Source of the DNA: Watersipora subatra
Lineage: Eukaryota > Bryozoa > Gymnolaemata > Cheilostomatida > Watersiporidae
DNA length: 64,000 nt
Direction of reading: 5' to 3'
Assembly (NCBI RefSeq): GCF_963576615.1
Contig: NC_088716.1
Coordinates: 5,394,001-5,458,000 of the forward strand
Shown: piece by piece, positions 48,093-61,220 of the stretch
Position numbering within the stretch: the stretch's first letter is position 1
Layout of the letters: each line of letters begins with the position of its first letter
Notes under the pieces: model-generated
What the model was told of the DNA's origin: nothing
The model's database searches: none
Seen by the model: the letters and a program-made list of their open reading frames with translations, nothing else
Position numbers and translations under genes: made by a program

Positions 48093-49841
48093 ATCTAAAT
48101 CATTTTGCACAGATCCTAGTTAGGCATCAAGTGCAACAACATATTTTACTAGATATGATCCTTTAATGAAAACTTGGATGAGTTTAAGAATGATTAGTAA
48201 TTACTTAATATGAATATGCTGAACTTCTTGGGAAAAAATGCCTTCTATTACATGATTACTCTTCAACACTATGGTAATCCTACCAATAGTAGTACTATTC
48301 CTTATTGCACATTACTTTTTCTCTCATTTTGTTGTGCCATGATTTAATGTTAAAAATGCAAACCAACCACCTATTACTATTAGCTAATTTCAAACTTGCT
48401 ATTCTCTTAATAATTGGTAAAATGTTGCCAAAAATCATTATCAACCTCAGTTTTTCTTTAATAATTTTTAGTCACTATCAAAGGATTCAGAAATTGTGTT
48501 TGTCCCAATTATTTTTTTCACTATTTTCAAATGCAAAAAAGTCCTTCAAATTAAATTTAAGTGACAAAACATACGATAATACAGAAACTCATTTCAATAA
48601 AAATTAAGTGCTGCAAAATGTATGATAGTCAAATCATAATTAAATAGTTTTATACAAAATTTTTTTTACATTAACGTATTTTAATGATTTTCTCATTGAT
48701 CTCTGTGTAAACCATTTAAAAGCATGAAGCCATCTAGCTACATAGCATGCAATGTTTTAGGTTTGCTAAATTATTATCATCAAAAAAGAAATGTGAGGTG
48801 TATTTTCATGACAGAGTGTAGGAATAAACTTTCCGTAGTTCCTAATTCGATGAAAAATGAAATAGGACTAATTCGTCTTCTGTTTAATTACAGGGACAAA
48901 GAAAAACATGCAATATTGTTTAAACTTGAAATTTATGGTAGACGCATGCTAATCATATGATGTTGACAATCTTATAATCTAAGACATTAACTTACTGTGA
49001 CTCTCAACATGTTCTGTAGTCTATTGCAACTTGTCTTCATCACTGCTGCTGTCATTTGATAAACAACCAGTATGGGCTGCTAAAAAATTTTTTGATCGAA
49101 GCATCTTGGCAAGTATTATACAGGGAAGTGAATGCTTTGTATAATTAAACTTCTAGTCTTCTCAAACCAGAGCAGTTAATAAACAGAATGTTCTGAGTTC
49201 AAAAATTGTTGTAGAAAGTTTAGGATTGTATGAAAAAGCAGCTTTGTCCAACTTCATGACGCTCTTTAGATGCACAAGGAGACTTGGTAGGGTTTTACTC
49301 TAGCCAGCTTTTTAGAAGGAGGCAAATATTCACTGAAATTAATTTTTCTGTCCTTGTATATCTAGAATACATATGGCCGACCAGTTCAGCCTAATATCAT
49401 AAATGTATTTGGGCTTGAGTAGAACTTTTTGAAACTCATCATTTAATAAAGAATAGATAGTTTTTTGTCATAGCTCAAAAACATTTATTATGTTTTAGAA
49501 TATGATAACGGGCTCTATGCTAAGCATAACATAGTTTGAATTGAATTAGTACCAACAAAGCACACAATGATTTTGGGAAAATTTTAGTGATGTCACTTAA
49601 TAAAAATAAGCATATAAAAATATAACATGTCCTAATACAATTTGTGTTACATATTAAGCTGTGTTGGTTTTAAAACATTTAACATAAAATATTCAAACTT
49701 TGCGCTCATTTGCATCCATTGGGAAGGATCAATAGCTATGAAGAGATAATGAAGCTTGAACAATGAAAGGACACACTGAAATATTTTATATTATTGACGA
49801 TGTTGAAGTACTGTCTTATTCCATCCTCCAGCATCAAAATA
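48093..49841. other. Intergenic stretch downstream of the phosphatase gene
   Basis: AT-rich, with short open frames only (48305-48607, 48724-48960), none supported. It presumably contains the 3' UTR of the minus-strand phosphatase gene. Confidence 0.5.
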
Positions 49842-52767
49842 TTATCTGAAATTAGAGTACTCTCCAAAGGCATGGAGATAATCAATGAGTACTCTATATA
49901 GAAACTCATACTGGTCCTGTAAAAGATATTGATAGAAACTCATACTGGTCCTGTAAAAGATATTGATAGTCATTCATTTTAGTCCTGAATTCAGCACAAT
50001 TAAACAAGGTAATAATATTATTTTTTGGCCACATAAAGACAGTAAAAAATTTATGTGTGTGCAAAATATGGGTTTATAACTTTACATAAAATAGTTAAAA
50101 CAGTAAGTTCAGTATTATTTCTTGGCCACATAAAGACAGTAAAAAATTTAGGTGTGTACAAAGTATGGGTTGACAACTTTACATAGAATAGTTGAAACAG
50201 TAAATGTAGGGCTAAGATACAAACATGTATTTTTTTGAGCAAATCTGTAATTTAGAGAGTTAATTAAAATGATGATGTAGGGCAGATTATTGTGCAAAAG
50301 ACTATTCAAAGTGAGAATGATGCAAGTGCACCAAACTGATGTGGAAAAAATACATCAGACAAACCTTAACTTACTTTCTTATTATATAGGAAATAGCTAC
50401 ATTATTTTTAGAAAGCCGCTTAAGTTTTTGGTGTTAAAATATGGTTAATAAGCATACTTAGAAAAATTTTCTAATTAGCAGCTGTTTATTTATTTTGTGG
50501 AGAAGCTGGTTTCCATTAAGCATGAAAAATTGCTGTAGAACATAATTGGGTTCTTATGAGCAAGAAACTAGTCTATGAATTTCGAAAATATGAATGATTA
50601 AGAAAAATTTGAAAAGAGGAATGTTGCAAATGCAGTAAAAAAGAACATACACTAGCAAAAACAAAATATGTAGTAAGTTACTAACAATGGTAGAGATGAA
50701 CTGAGGTCGTCTTAGTTGAGCCATAACAGTCGGTGTGTAAACATCAACCAGCTGCTCTGTCTTTAGTTGCTCTATAGCGTTGTGGGCGCAGATAAAAAGT
50801 CCACACTTGGTGCTACCATCCCTGATAGAGGCAAAATATTTGTATCAGGAATACTTTTGTGTATAACATACGATGAGTTGCCAGCATCAATGCAAAGATT
50901 AAAAACATAATAAGTATAATACATTTTGCAATGACAAATCATAAATCATTGGAAGCTGAGAAATAACTAAAATTATGTCTCAGCAATTATAATTGAAAAA
51001 TTGAAACTTTCAAAGAAAATTTTGTATGCAAAAATACTTACAAGCAGGTGGTGCACATTGTCTTACACATCATATCTTGCTGCACTCTTGCAGTTGTCTC
51101 TTGCAAGGAGATAATCGCATCAGGCGTAGGACAATACTCAGAGCTTCTTTCGTTTAGTATGATCACTCGGACTTGCAGGCTGGTCTAGCAATCAATCAAT
51201 GTAACTCACTCAGCATAATTTCAACCATTTCACACTAACACTTGTCTTTGTTCACAAATTCTAAATTGTTCATTGGCTATCTTTTCACAATCATTTTTTT
51301 CCAGTAAACTGCTAGTTACCGGAAAAAAGTTACTCATTTTAATAACTCGGTGATTAATTAAAAGGAACCAAAAACCAACGTATTTTTTTATCAAGTTTGT
51401 GCATTAAAATTTGGATCTGATAAAAACTAAAAACACAATGCTAAATATGAGCAAGAGTAGGCAGAACGTACAGTATGTATGACAGAGTGAAATTGAATAA
51501 GTAAATGAGCACCTGTTTTGTTTTTAAGTAAAGATCAACTAGGTTGACTGCACTTCCTTCAGTTGTGTTTTCTCTTCGTATCACAAAATCATTGACTTCA
51601 AGAGAAGTTGAATCTTTCATTGGATAGAAAGTAATCTAGAAATGAGGGTACTAAAATAACTTGAAACAAAATTAAAACTGTACATAAGCATTCACGTGTA
51701 ATAGTTTTATGAATACCAATGCAAGTGAATGCAATGGTATTCATATATAACTTTTTTAAATTTTTTGTGAATAATATGTACTCATAAATAACAAACTGCC
51801 ATGTATTTTGTGCTAAACAACCAAAACACACTGGCAAGTTTTGTGCCAATGCTCGGAGCTGCATGACAATATGGCGGGTGCTAAGTAAGCAACATTATTA
51901 CGCTTAAACAAGAGAAAAATAAAATTGTTCACCAGCCGTTCAAGCATAATTTCTTTTAAACTGAATTTATTGATTTAGAGCAGTCAGTAGGCTTGATCTT
52001 GTTGCACTCACCGGGCTGGGCTCAAGTTGTACAATGATTGAAATGTCTTTTTCAATCATCAACTGCCAGAAGTCAGCAAGAGTGTTGGCTAGTGGTAGCT
52101 GAGTGGCTATCCACTCTTTTTTATCTCTGTAGCCCTAAAATAATAGATTATGAGCTGAAATGTATTTTTACCTTAACAATTGTGGTATTAACTCCTGGAC
52201 TGCCACAATAATCGCCACGCTAAAAATAAGTGGAGATGTAAGGAATTGGCATCTAATTAAGAGACACTTATAAACATGCTGGAAAAAACATTGAGAACTT
52301 TAAGGATTCAGCTTTTTCAGCATTTTTACATTATCCTGTTGTGCAAAATATGTGAAAGAAACAGAAATTAGTATACATTTTAGCAAAGCCCGTATAGTTT
52401 AGTTAAAAGCTGATACCTGAATTGAATTGTAATTACCAATACTGCCCAAAACCCCTGATTCAAGATGCATCTAACCGGCGTACTCACATCAACAAATACA
52501 GCATTTATGTAGTTTCCATTTGCTCCATCTGTGAGGAATGGCATGGAGCTTTCAGCTAAAACAATTAGAAAAGTTTGCAATAGACCAAAGAAAACAACTC
52601 TGATACGGCATGTTTGCTCGCAAGTGTTGTGAAACATGCTTTTGCTAGTGAAGGTGAAACAGATACATACATGGAAGTATCTCATGGAATCGATTCTTAT
52701 CGTGATTTGCAGGGTCCTTTCCAGGAAGAAAAGAGTGCTCAACAGAACCAGTTCTTTCCTTTGCATG
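49842..52767 (-). CDS. PTP D2, pseudophosphatase-like
   Basis: Seven exons. Fold motifs seen: [49 protein letters not shown] and RRPQFIST. The WPD position reads [12 protein letters not shown], without the W-P-D set. The signature loop reads CLDGSTKCG: Cys is kept, but the P-loop Arg of C-x5-R is Lys. Many receptor PTPs have an inactive D2 with a regulatory role; loss of activity here is inference. The end is [14 protein letters not shown]...SNFR. Confidence 0.88.
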
Positions 52768-55700
52768 CTGTAATATAAACATACAGTCATACTTCAACTT
52801 ACGAGCGTATGCGTTCCGAGACTAAGCTCGTATGTCAATTTACTCGCATGTTGGGGCATATTATTTATATATAGAACAATTAAATATATATTGATTGGTT
52901 TCCATACTCTAAAAAAAGCAAATAAAACACTCAAAACAAGATATTGTAACAGAAAGAACATGTTGGTTATTAGCCTTACGTACTACATGCTTTCAAAAAG
53001 CAACAAATAAAAAATGCAAAGAAATGTGATTAATTAAAATGTAAAATTAAATACATACAATAGCAGTTAACACTCGCATTTGCCAGATAGGGAGATATAA
53101 GTTATCCTTCGTTACAACATTTGACTTTAATAAATTTGGATTTTATCAAAATGTTAAAAGACAAACTGAGAAGCAAACCTAAAAGCAAACTTTCATTTTC
53201 AACTAAACGTATTTAAAATTTTTTGGGCGTTTATAGTTGGAAGTTTTTCGCTGGTTAGCGAGAAATTTTTCCCTTTTTTTTGCTTTCACGACTAGCCGGC
53301 CGTTTTAAGATAAACCTATCTAAGGACGTTTGCCTTTGTCGCCCTTGCAACATTTTGTGATGAGAACAAACACGGGTGTCGTCACGAATGGTTAATGCAC
53401 GACCACTAGCCAGTTGTCCAAATGTCTATTAAACAGTTTGGATAGATAGCGCCGGCCTTATCACATAACATCGTTTCAGTTACGCTGTCACCGGCCAATT
53501 GTTTGTCCAATGCCATCAGCGGTTGTGAAGATCACTGCACCGTTTAGAAACTATGGTTAGTCCTTTTGCGAACTAAATGCCCTGAATATTATCCTTCGGT
53601 TTGATAATTATGAATGTATTTCTGTCATATTGCCGAGCTAGCTCAATCACGCATACACATTTCGCATATTTTTCCGTTTAATATCAATTGTTATCATTTG
53701 CTTTTTCTTTGTATTATCTTTCATTTTATTGGCAAACTTTTGGTCTACGCACAGTACATTTACTTCACATAATTCTGCACAGAAAACCGTGCACAAAAAA
53801 AAACACGGTACAACAGTATAACCTGAACAGTTGAAAAATACAGAGTAATGCTGTTCTCATAAAACACCTCCGGCATACTTGGCAACTGACTCAAGTGCTC
53901 GTATCTCAAACATGGCTCGTATGTTAGTGCTAAAACTTGCTTGAAAACTTGCTCGTATCTCAAGTTTCTCGTACGTTGGAGTACTCGTAAGTTGAAGTAT
54001 TACTGTACTGAATTGTTACAGTGCTAATAAATAGTGTGGTATTTGAGCTTTAAGCTTGTCTTCTGGTGTGGTATCCAGCCTTGTATTACAGGAATATTAC
54101 AAGATTAAGAAAACAGCTTTTCTCAGTAGATTTTGTCTAAGCGGATTATGAAATAATATCATCTTTTTAGCATCATTCTTACTTTTCTGCAAATTTGGAT
54201 CAACTGTTGACAGACTTTTCCTAATTTATGTTTATGAGAAGTTTCACATAATTTACATGTTTATGGCAAGGTATAACCTCTTCTGGTACCTTATTTATAA
54301 TTTCACGTGAATCTAAAGTTTTAACCCCCAGCTCCAAATACTGTCTCTGCAGAGATTTACCAACCTGGAACTCGGCTGAGATGAGGTCATCATCACTTCC
54401 TGGTTGTTGCAAGTGCTTTGCCATTCTAGATTCTATGTCTGTTGGTTGGCAGTTAAACTTTGCAGTTGATAGTGACTCATAGAGAGCATCATGTAGCAGT
54501 TCATATTGTTCCTGAAGTGTTTAGATATGAATAATGAACGACTGGATCTTTGAAGACAATTAGATAGATAACCAAGACTACATACTTATTCTATCAACTC
54601 AATTCATTGTCAATAATGGAAGCAATAGTCCCATTTTGAATCTTCTGATATGTCATGTAAAACAAACGTAGTTACTAGGACATGTATGTATGTATGTATG
54701 TATGTCGTATGTTGTCTATTTTCATTTTTGTTGTTAAGAAGATTGGTACATACCACAGTTTGTATCATGCAAGGCCTTCTTGTTCTCATTTCACTCACAC
54801 ACTCAAAAGCATCCACAACTCCTTCTGCTGCTGCCTGGTCAAGTAGGTAGTCAAGAGCAACGTAAGTTCCAGTTCTCCCAACACCAGCACTAAAACACAT
54901 GTGGATAGCGGTTTTTCATTGATGCCATATCTTAATCTGCTATGTGGTGGAAAGCATAAACACGGAACTGTGGACTACATCTAATTACCTGTATTGGTTA
55001 GCTTAAAATGATCTGTTAAAACAAAGTCATTTAATTTAACTGTGTTTATGATTGCATTCCAGTTTCGATAAAATACTAAAATTTAGAACAGCATCGTTCA
55101 AGATTACTTCTAATTTTAAGGTAAGATGTTTCATGATGATCAATGAATGCTTTTATTAACTACAAGTGCTCTGAATGAATATGAATGTAGATTATTGAGT
55201 TGCAATTTAAATAGATGACCACATACTTTTAACAGAGTAAACTAATAACTGTTTCCAATAAGAAACATTTTTATTATATTGAAAAACTGTCTTGTTATGG
55301 TAAAATTTAGTCTGCAAGATTAGCAGTAGAGGATTGGTCTAGTTGGTAGCCTTTTGATCTAAATTTCTGAAGCTTATGAGCTCAGAACACTAAAAACCAA
55401 TACTTTATTATCCATTAATTATCGTCCAATTCATGTCTTTTGTTTGATAGTTTTGAACACGATAACAAGATCAGAGATTTAGAGTCCATTAAGTTGTATG
55501 CAGAAACATAATGGTTACTTTATGAAACCACATCATAGTTTACTATAATGCAGTATACTACGACTTACTGAAACATAATACGATTAAAGGCATGACTGCA
55601 TAACTTTGGTGAGTTTATGCAAAGCCAGATAGCTCCTTATACTAAAGAATATGGTCAGCAAAACTGCCCTTCGCTAATATAGACTTCGTTAACCATTAGA

Positions 55701-58700
55701 TATTTTTTCATGTAATGCATTTAAGTATTGCGAAATAGAAATATTTTAAATGTGCCAGTCTAGTTATCCTGCCCTTACTCGGACTACTAATCAAACGACA
55801 AAAAACCTTTCATGAGGCAACTATTGGTAAAACTAAAAGCTAAATATTGTTGAACTTGGTTTTGCCTGCAAAAATTGCGAGGTATTCTAAGGGTTTGCAA
55901 TTAAAAAAATAAGCATATTCAAAAGTTTTTTGTCGCCCTTATTTTATAAGTTTACAATCTAAAGGCCTAATGCTAAGGCTTATATGCATTACTGCTTTTA
56001 TTGTCACAAATCCTAAAAAAACTCAATGAATCGGTAAAATGTCTCAGTAAATAACATATTCAACTTTGTCATAGTTTCTAAAAGTAAATGACATGTCCAA
56101 CTTTGTCGTAGTTTCTAAAGGAAACGATTCTTTTTTAAAACTAATAAGATAATTTTTGTACAGTGGAACCTCGGTTCTCAAACATAATCCACTCCAGCAA
56201 GTTGTTCAAAAAACGAGTGGTTTGATATCCGAAATAATTATTCCCATTAGAACTAAAATATGTAACTTTTAATCTGTTCCAAGCCCAGAAAACCACTTCA
56301 GTAAAGTATTTTTTTAACATTTTACAACATAAACTCTACTTTATATTACTAACTATAAATAAAAATGGGTAGCTAGAGATCATGTTTATTATAAATAAAA
56401 GATTTTCTATCTATGATGATGAAAACATAAAACAAATAGTAAAAATTTGGTATGTTATGCTCTTAAAACATTGAAAACATTCTAGGTTAAGAACAATACC
56501 AAAAATTGCATAATTGATAACAAAACTGTGATAAGTGCAACAGATCGGTTACATCAAAATTTGTGTAAAAAGAAAATATAAACAAGAATGACATGTTTAC
56601 TTTACGCTCCAGGCTTTCAGGACAGTGTGGAAAATTTGTATCGGTTACCAACAGTTTCAGTTTAGCAGTGTTGGTGAGGATTATGATGAGAGTTGGTTAC
56701 ATAAACTGAATGCAAATAAAGCCCTATTCAATTCCAGTTAAGCTTGTGAAAATTGCAGCACCTGCTTTAGCTTATCCTCTGGATTATATTATAAATACCA
56801 GCTTAAAATTAGATACATTTGCTGATAACCTTAACTATTTCACTGCTAACCATGTACAAAGTCGGCTGTCGGCCTAGTGCTAGCCATTTTACCAAAAAAC
56901 TGTTGACATTGCTTCATGATAGGTATACAGTATTTTTTCAAGTTCAATCTTTATCTAGAACATTTTTGTTACATATTTAATTTTTCCAACATTTCAACCA
57001 ATATTGTTATGCAAAAATTCAATCTATACATTGTGCGATGATAAAGCTATGTGAAGCTGCAATTGATCCGAAGCTAAAACGATCCTCCACAGTGTTCCCT
57101 ACTCATGCAAAATTATTACTTTCACCACTATCAGAGACCGTGTTGCTACTTTAAGTGTCAGTATAATCACGAAAATCTAAATGTGAACAGACTATAATGT
57201 CATCAATATAACTAATTATCCGTTTTCCAACTCGCGCGTGGTAGTTAACAAACTCGCACAAAAAATATTTGTTTACAGATCAAAGATTCTCAAATAAACG
57301 TTTAAAATTGCTTGGTTGTTTTAGGCTGATTTTATAAAAGTCTTCGCACAACAATTTCAATTTTATAAAAGTCTTGAAAACCGTGGGTTATGTTGTCAAT
57401 GAATAATAAAATCAGATAACTACACAATTGCTGGGAAAGTCGCAATAATGCGTCTACTGCAGTTGTCCCAAGAAAACGCATAAATGCGTTTATGGCACCG
57501 AAAGGGTTAAGATAGCAAAAGATAAAGCTTTGTTTACAAAGGTTTCACCAAAGCATTTATCAAATTATAGACCAAAATCTATATTTCCAGTTTTTAGTAA
57601 AGAATTTTAGAAAGTTGTCCATGCACTAATATTCAAATATTTAGAAAATAACAGTATTCCAACGACACAACAATTTGGTTACAGAAAAGATTGAAAGACT
57701 AGCCAAGCGTTAATTAAGCTCACAAATAAAGTTTTATTGGCAATGACCCATGGCAGAGCAGCACTAAGGATATTTTTTAATTTTTTTAATTTTAGTAAAG
57801 CTTTTGACACTATTAACCGCAATATACTCATTCGCAAATTAAAATATATGCATTATTCATCAAATTTTGTTGACTGAATAAAAAAGTATTTGGAATATAC
57901 AAAACGGGTAACCTGCATGGAAAATTATAAATCTAGCTTTTCAATTATAAAATTAGGTGTTCATCAAGGTTCTATCCTGATTCAAACATTATTCCTAATA
58001 TATATAATTAATGATCTTGTGTTATCTACTAATTATTTAAAACCTATTATACATGTATATGCTGACATTACGAAGTTATTTTTTGAGTCCAACAAATTGA
58101 ATAATGATGGTATAGTCAGAAATGAACTTTAAAAAATTGAACAACGGTGTAATACACACAAATTAACTATAAACATGAACAAAACAATGTATAATGTAAT
58201 GATAAATCATCAAAAGAAAATTCAATTAAAAAGTGATAAAATTACTTGGTTCGGAGTTGGAGGAGACATCTTCAATCAAGTTCTTAGGAATTTATTTGGA
58301 CAATCACCTGGTATGGGATACACACATCAATAAGCTGAATAAGCAGATAGGATCTATGTCAGGCCTGAATAGTAGATGTTCTAAATTTTTACCCCGAAGT
58401 ATTATGAAACTAATATACAATGCGTTTATTAACTCAAAAATTAGTTACTCTTTGTAGTCATAGGGAAATGCTCAATTTTGTTAATTAAAAAATGCTAGTA
58501 TCACAAAAACGTCTATGGCACAAAATATTTAATAAACCAAAACTAACTTAATCTTGGTTCCTGTATGTTTAGCTGTCTTTTCTGCCTGTTGATAAACTTC
58601 ACTACTGTGAAATTCTTTTGGTAGCTTATTCAAAAATTTACTCAAGTGATGACGAAACTAAAAAAGACTTACGATATAACACCAGAATTTTAGAAACCAA

Positions 58701-60472
58701 TCTACCTTTACCATTATTTTATACTGTTTCAGGTCAAAAATCAATCGAACACAGAGTACCATCACAATGGAGCAGTCTTCCAGTAGACTTATGCAAAACA
58801 ACTGCATCTACTAGTTTTAGATTTAATGTTAAAAGTCATTTGGTAAGCCTAAATTAATTCAGAACTGCTGTTTGGGTTGGCCAATTCCTGTATGACCAGC
58901 GCCTTGACTAGCTGCAGCACTACCGCGCATGTGGGTCTCATCATGCCTTAACGAGTAGAAACTAAACTTTCAATGTTTTTGTTTGACTTGATCAATATTA
59001 TAACTATATCTTTTTTTGCTTAATGTTATATTTTCATTACTGATGAAATAAAATACACACATGCACGCGCACATGCAAAGACACATGCAGGCACGCAGGC
59101 ACACTCGCAAGCACACACACGCACACACACCTTTGAAGCAGATTCTTTCTCCGAAACGATTTGGGTTAACGCGACTAAAGGAGTTGTCTTTCCAGCAAAT
59201 ATCTTCTGTAGAGGGACTTCGTCCCAGCTGGTTTCTTTTTTTTTGTAAATAATTTATTAAGCGTAGCTTGCATCTTCCTTTGTTAACAAATGTTTCCATG
59301 CTGTTCCATGAGCTGTTCCGAACATTTTACTATGAAGCGCGTGCTCCGATTTGGTCAAGAACCGAATCTATTATCAAAATCTGACACAAACCAATCTCAA
59401 ATTTTCAGGTCGAAAACCGAGTTTGTCAAGAATCGAAGCATTTGAGAATCGATGTTCTACTGTATACGTTATTGGTACATTTGACATCAACCATTTAGAA
59501 AATTGTTATTTAGTTGAACAACAAAGTCATTATTTCGGCTAACTAAAAAACATTTCGAATTAAGGAGAATTATTATACAAACGAATAGATAAACCAAAAA
59601 GCTCAGAAAGAATTGTATAATACTAATTTGAGGCTATAAGTTAGGAATTTTCATAAGCTTTTGTTTACTTCTAAATTTTACTGATAGTTGCAAGGCGCTA
59701 CACTGCATTTGCATGTTCACATAGGTGTTGTGCATCTTTTTTGTGAATAAAATCTTACCTGCAGTGGACAAGCAAAGGCTGTGTTTCACTGTTGCTAATC
59801 CTAGAACTGATGAGCCGGTGAAATGAAACAAACATCTCAATATCAGGAACACCGTGATCAGGCCATGACAAGTAGTTGAAGTGAGTGATGGTTCTCTTTT
59901 TTCCATTCTAATATGGAAAAAATGGCTTTAGTAAAAATGGATTTCGTTTGCACAACAGAAAGAGGTATTTTTATTATCGATTTTATTACTTACTATAAAA
60001 CAGTAGTTTACTAAAAGAAAAAAATAACATTTGAAATAATTTTACTATGAATACGGCTTACTTAGATGTAAGAATACCATATCATTCTGCGAAGAAGTGC
60101 TTCGTAATAGCAAAAATTGTTTCTCTTGTTTACTAGACAGAAAACTAATTTCAAATGGCTATCTGTTCACTTCCTTGTATAAGGCTTTAAAAATTATTAC
60201 TATATTGAACTATTCCAGTGTCTCAAAGAAAAAAAGTATAGCATAACACACACAAATATACCGACAGGACTAATTAAAGTTTTTCACATTCAGTCAAATA
60301 TTAGACTATAGGACTTCATCTTTGATAATTAGCAGATAAAACTCACCTTAGTAACCTCTAGATGACTCATTGAGAATTCAGCATACAAATTCACACTTTT
60401 TAGAGAAACATAAAAGTCACCAAATACTTTGGAGACTCCTACTTCTAGCGGCCAGTACTGCATACACTTTTT
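49842..60472 (-). CDS. Receptor-type protein tyrosine phosphatase, C-terminal part of D1 through D2
   Basis: Removes phosphate from phosphotyrosine; receptor forms are membrane proteins with two cytoplasmic PTP domains. Eleven exons in transcript order: 60347-60472, 59759-59907, 54754-54889, 54365-54511, 52671-52767, 52488-52555, 52012-52134, 51513-51635, 51042-51184, 50686-50821, 49842-49916. All GT-AG borders and phases join, giving 440 codons plus TAA at 49842-49844 with no lesion. D1 has the WPD loop ([10 protein letters not shown]) and the signature [12 protein letters not shown]2 keeps the fold motifs but not the catalytic ones. The N-terminus, membrane segment and first part of D1 lie beyond the window end. 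Receptor type is inferred from the tandem domains. Confidence 0.92.
49901..49968. repeat. 34-bp perfect tandem duplication over a splice acceptor
   Basis: GAAACTCATACTGGTCCTGT and the next 14 bases occur twice, exactly adjacent. In the minus orientation each copy holds a TTTTACAG acceptor and the first codons of the last phosphatase exon. Only the inner copy (acceptor at 49917-49918) gives the full family-type C-terminus. Confidence 0.9.
50021..50214. repeat. 97-bp tandem duplication in the last phosphatase intron
   Basis: The segment with TTGGCCACATAAAGACAG occurs twice, 97 bp apart, with about 90 percent identity by eye. Confidence 0.8.
52784..54005 (-). mobile_element. Tigger/pogo-type element, copy B
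   Basis: CAGTCATACTTCAACTTACG at 52784 and the inverted CAGTAATACTTCAACTTACG at 54005 are bordered by TA. The interior matches 31620-32869 in reverse, including the remnant of the HTH region, which has stops here. It sits in the intron between the phosphatase exons at 54365 and 52767. Confidence 0.82.
54365..54511 (-). CDS. PTP D1-D2 linker exon
   Basis: Forty-nine open codons from [14 protein letters not shown], the end of D1, to ISAEFQ, where D2 begins. The donor is CAG|GTTGGT, chosen because it gives phase 0 with the next exon; the downstream GTATTT donor would break the frame. Confidence 0.85.
54754..60472 (-). CDS. PTP catalytic domain D1, exons 1-3 of the window
   Basis: Exon 60347-60472 gives [10 protein letters not shown] and a beta strand region. 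Exon 59759-59907 gives [18 protein letters not shown], with the general-acid Asp. Exon 54754-54889 begins inside the nucleophile loop ([10 protein letters not shown]) and ends RRPCMIQTV, holding the Q-loop Gln. All residues needed for catalysis that fall in this stretch are present. The pTyr-recognition loop would lie upstream of the window. Confidence 0.92.
54890..56160. other. Phosphatase intron, no supported feature
   Basis: AT-rich intron. TGGTCTAGTTGGTAG near 55334 resembles a tRNA A box, but no B box follows at a suitable distance. Confidence 0.5.
56700..58857 (+). pseudogene. Non-LTR retrotransposon (LINE) reverse transcriptase fragment
   Basis: RT motifs run across several broken frames: [14 protein letters not shown] (about 57555), [17 protein letters not shown] (about 57795), [18 protein letters not shown] (about 57955), and [10 protein letters not shown], where the catalytic YADD is changed. 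The C-terminal part is [20 protein letters not shown] and [16 protein letters not shown] (about 58275-58857). The set resembles CR1/L2-like LINEs. Several stops and frameshifts show it is dead. The left border is approximate. Confidence 0.75.
56835..57506 (+). mobile_element. piggyBac-type MITE, copy 2, inside the LINE
   Basis: TTAA borders both ends (56831-34, 57507-10). 672 bp, same orientation and nearly the same length as 36306-36979 (AACCATGTACAAA and CCTAGTGC(C/T)AGCCATTTTA shared). LINE coding sequence resumes in the same frame after it when one TTAA is discounted. Confidence 0.85.
59055..59131. repeat. CA-rich microsatellite
   Basis: Imperfect ACAC/GCAC run within the right part of the mariner-type element. 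Confidence 0.85.
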
Positions 60473-61220
60473 CTAAAAATGGAAAAAAATTGAGTTCACT
60501 CTACAAGTGCTGACAGATTCTACCTTTGGTGTAGGGTGCGCCCTCGGGCTACGGTGTACCTAATATATGACTATTTTGTTTTACGTAGTAGAACATGATG
60601 GCTGTCTGTTTTAGCATACAAATCCTATTTCACCGTATAATTTCAATAGATTTATGCTTGAAATTAAACTATGATTGAACTAGCAAATATGCCGATATGC
60701 TGTTCACTGAAAACCTTCTCAAAATGATGAAAAGATAAACATCGGCCAGTTTCCCATTTAGCATTCATTATGTGAAAGTAGTTACACTTTCTCTACAAAC
60801 TGGTAGCAAAGTCGTAATTACAATTGCTTCCCACTGACAATCAGGAAGCAGACAACTTCTATTAGCCTGCCAACAATAATCCATTTCAATTTGTTTTTTT
60901 TCAAAGGTATGACAACGTAATTAGTAGGCCTACCAAAACGTTTTTGTCTCCTTTTCGACCTACCAACTACATTTAACAGCTCAAATTATGTCACTCCAAA
61001 GATGCACCGAATAAAGTTTAATTTTTCCTTTTGATGGCCATTAAATGTTCAAGTATGCAAAAGGCCATTTTCGATTACAGCATCTCTTAGGTTTTATTGT
61101 ACAGTTAAATTATGTTAGAGAAAGTTTAATGAGGTTGGCGAAAAATATAGCAAAAATAAAGTAAGAAAAAATGAGTGACAAAATTTCAGGCCGTGACAAA
61201 AGTTAATGCTTAGTTCAGTA
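60473..61220. other. Intron stretch before the satellite
   Basis: No exon of the phosphatase gene is recognised here, so its next upstream exon must lie beyond the satellite or outside the window. Confidence 0.5.

Larger units (their letters stand above)
56161..59462. mobile_element. Tc1/mariner- or pogo-type element carrying nested insertions
   Basis: CAGTGGAACCTCGGTTCTCA at 56161 and the inverted right end CAGTAGAACATCGATTCTCA (to 59462) are bordered by TA on both sides. Only about 0.5 kb at each side is left uninterrupted. The middle is a LINE fragment that itself holds a piggyBac-type MITE. No transposase is seen. Confidence 0.7.

Noticed and set aside
55321..55400. A-box-like TGGTCTAGTTGG
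   Set aside because: No B box or tRNA fold downstream.
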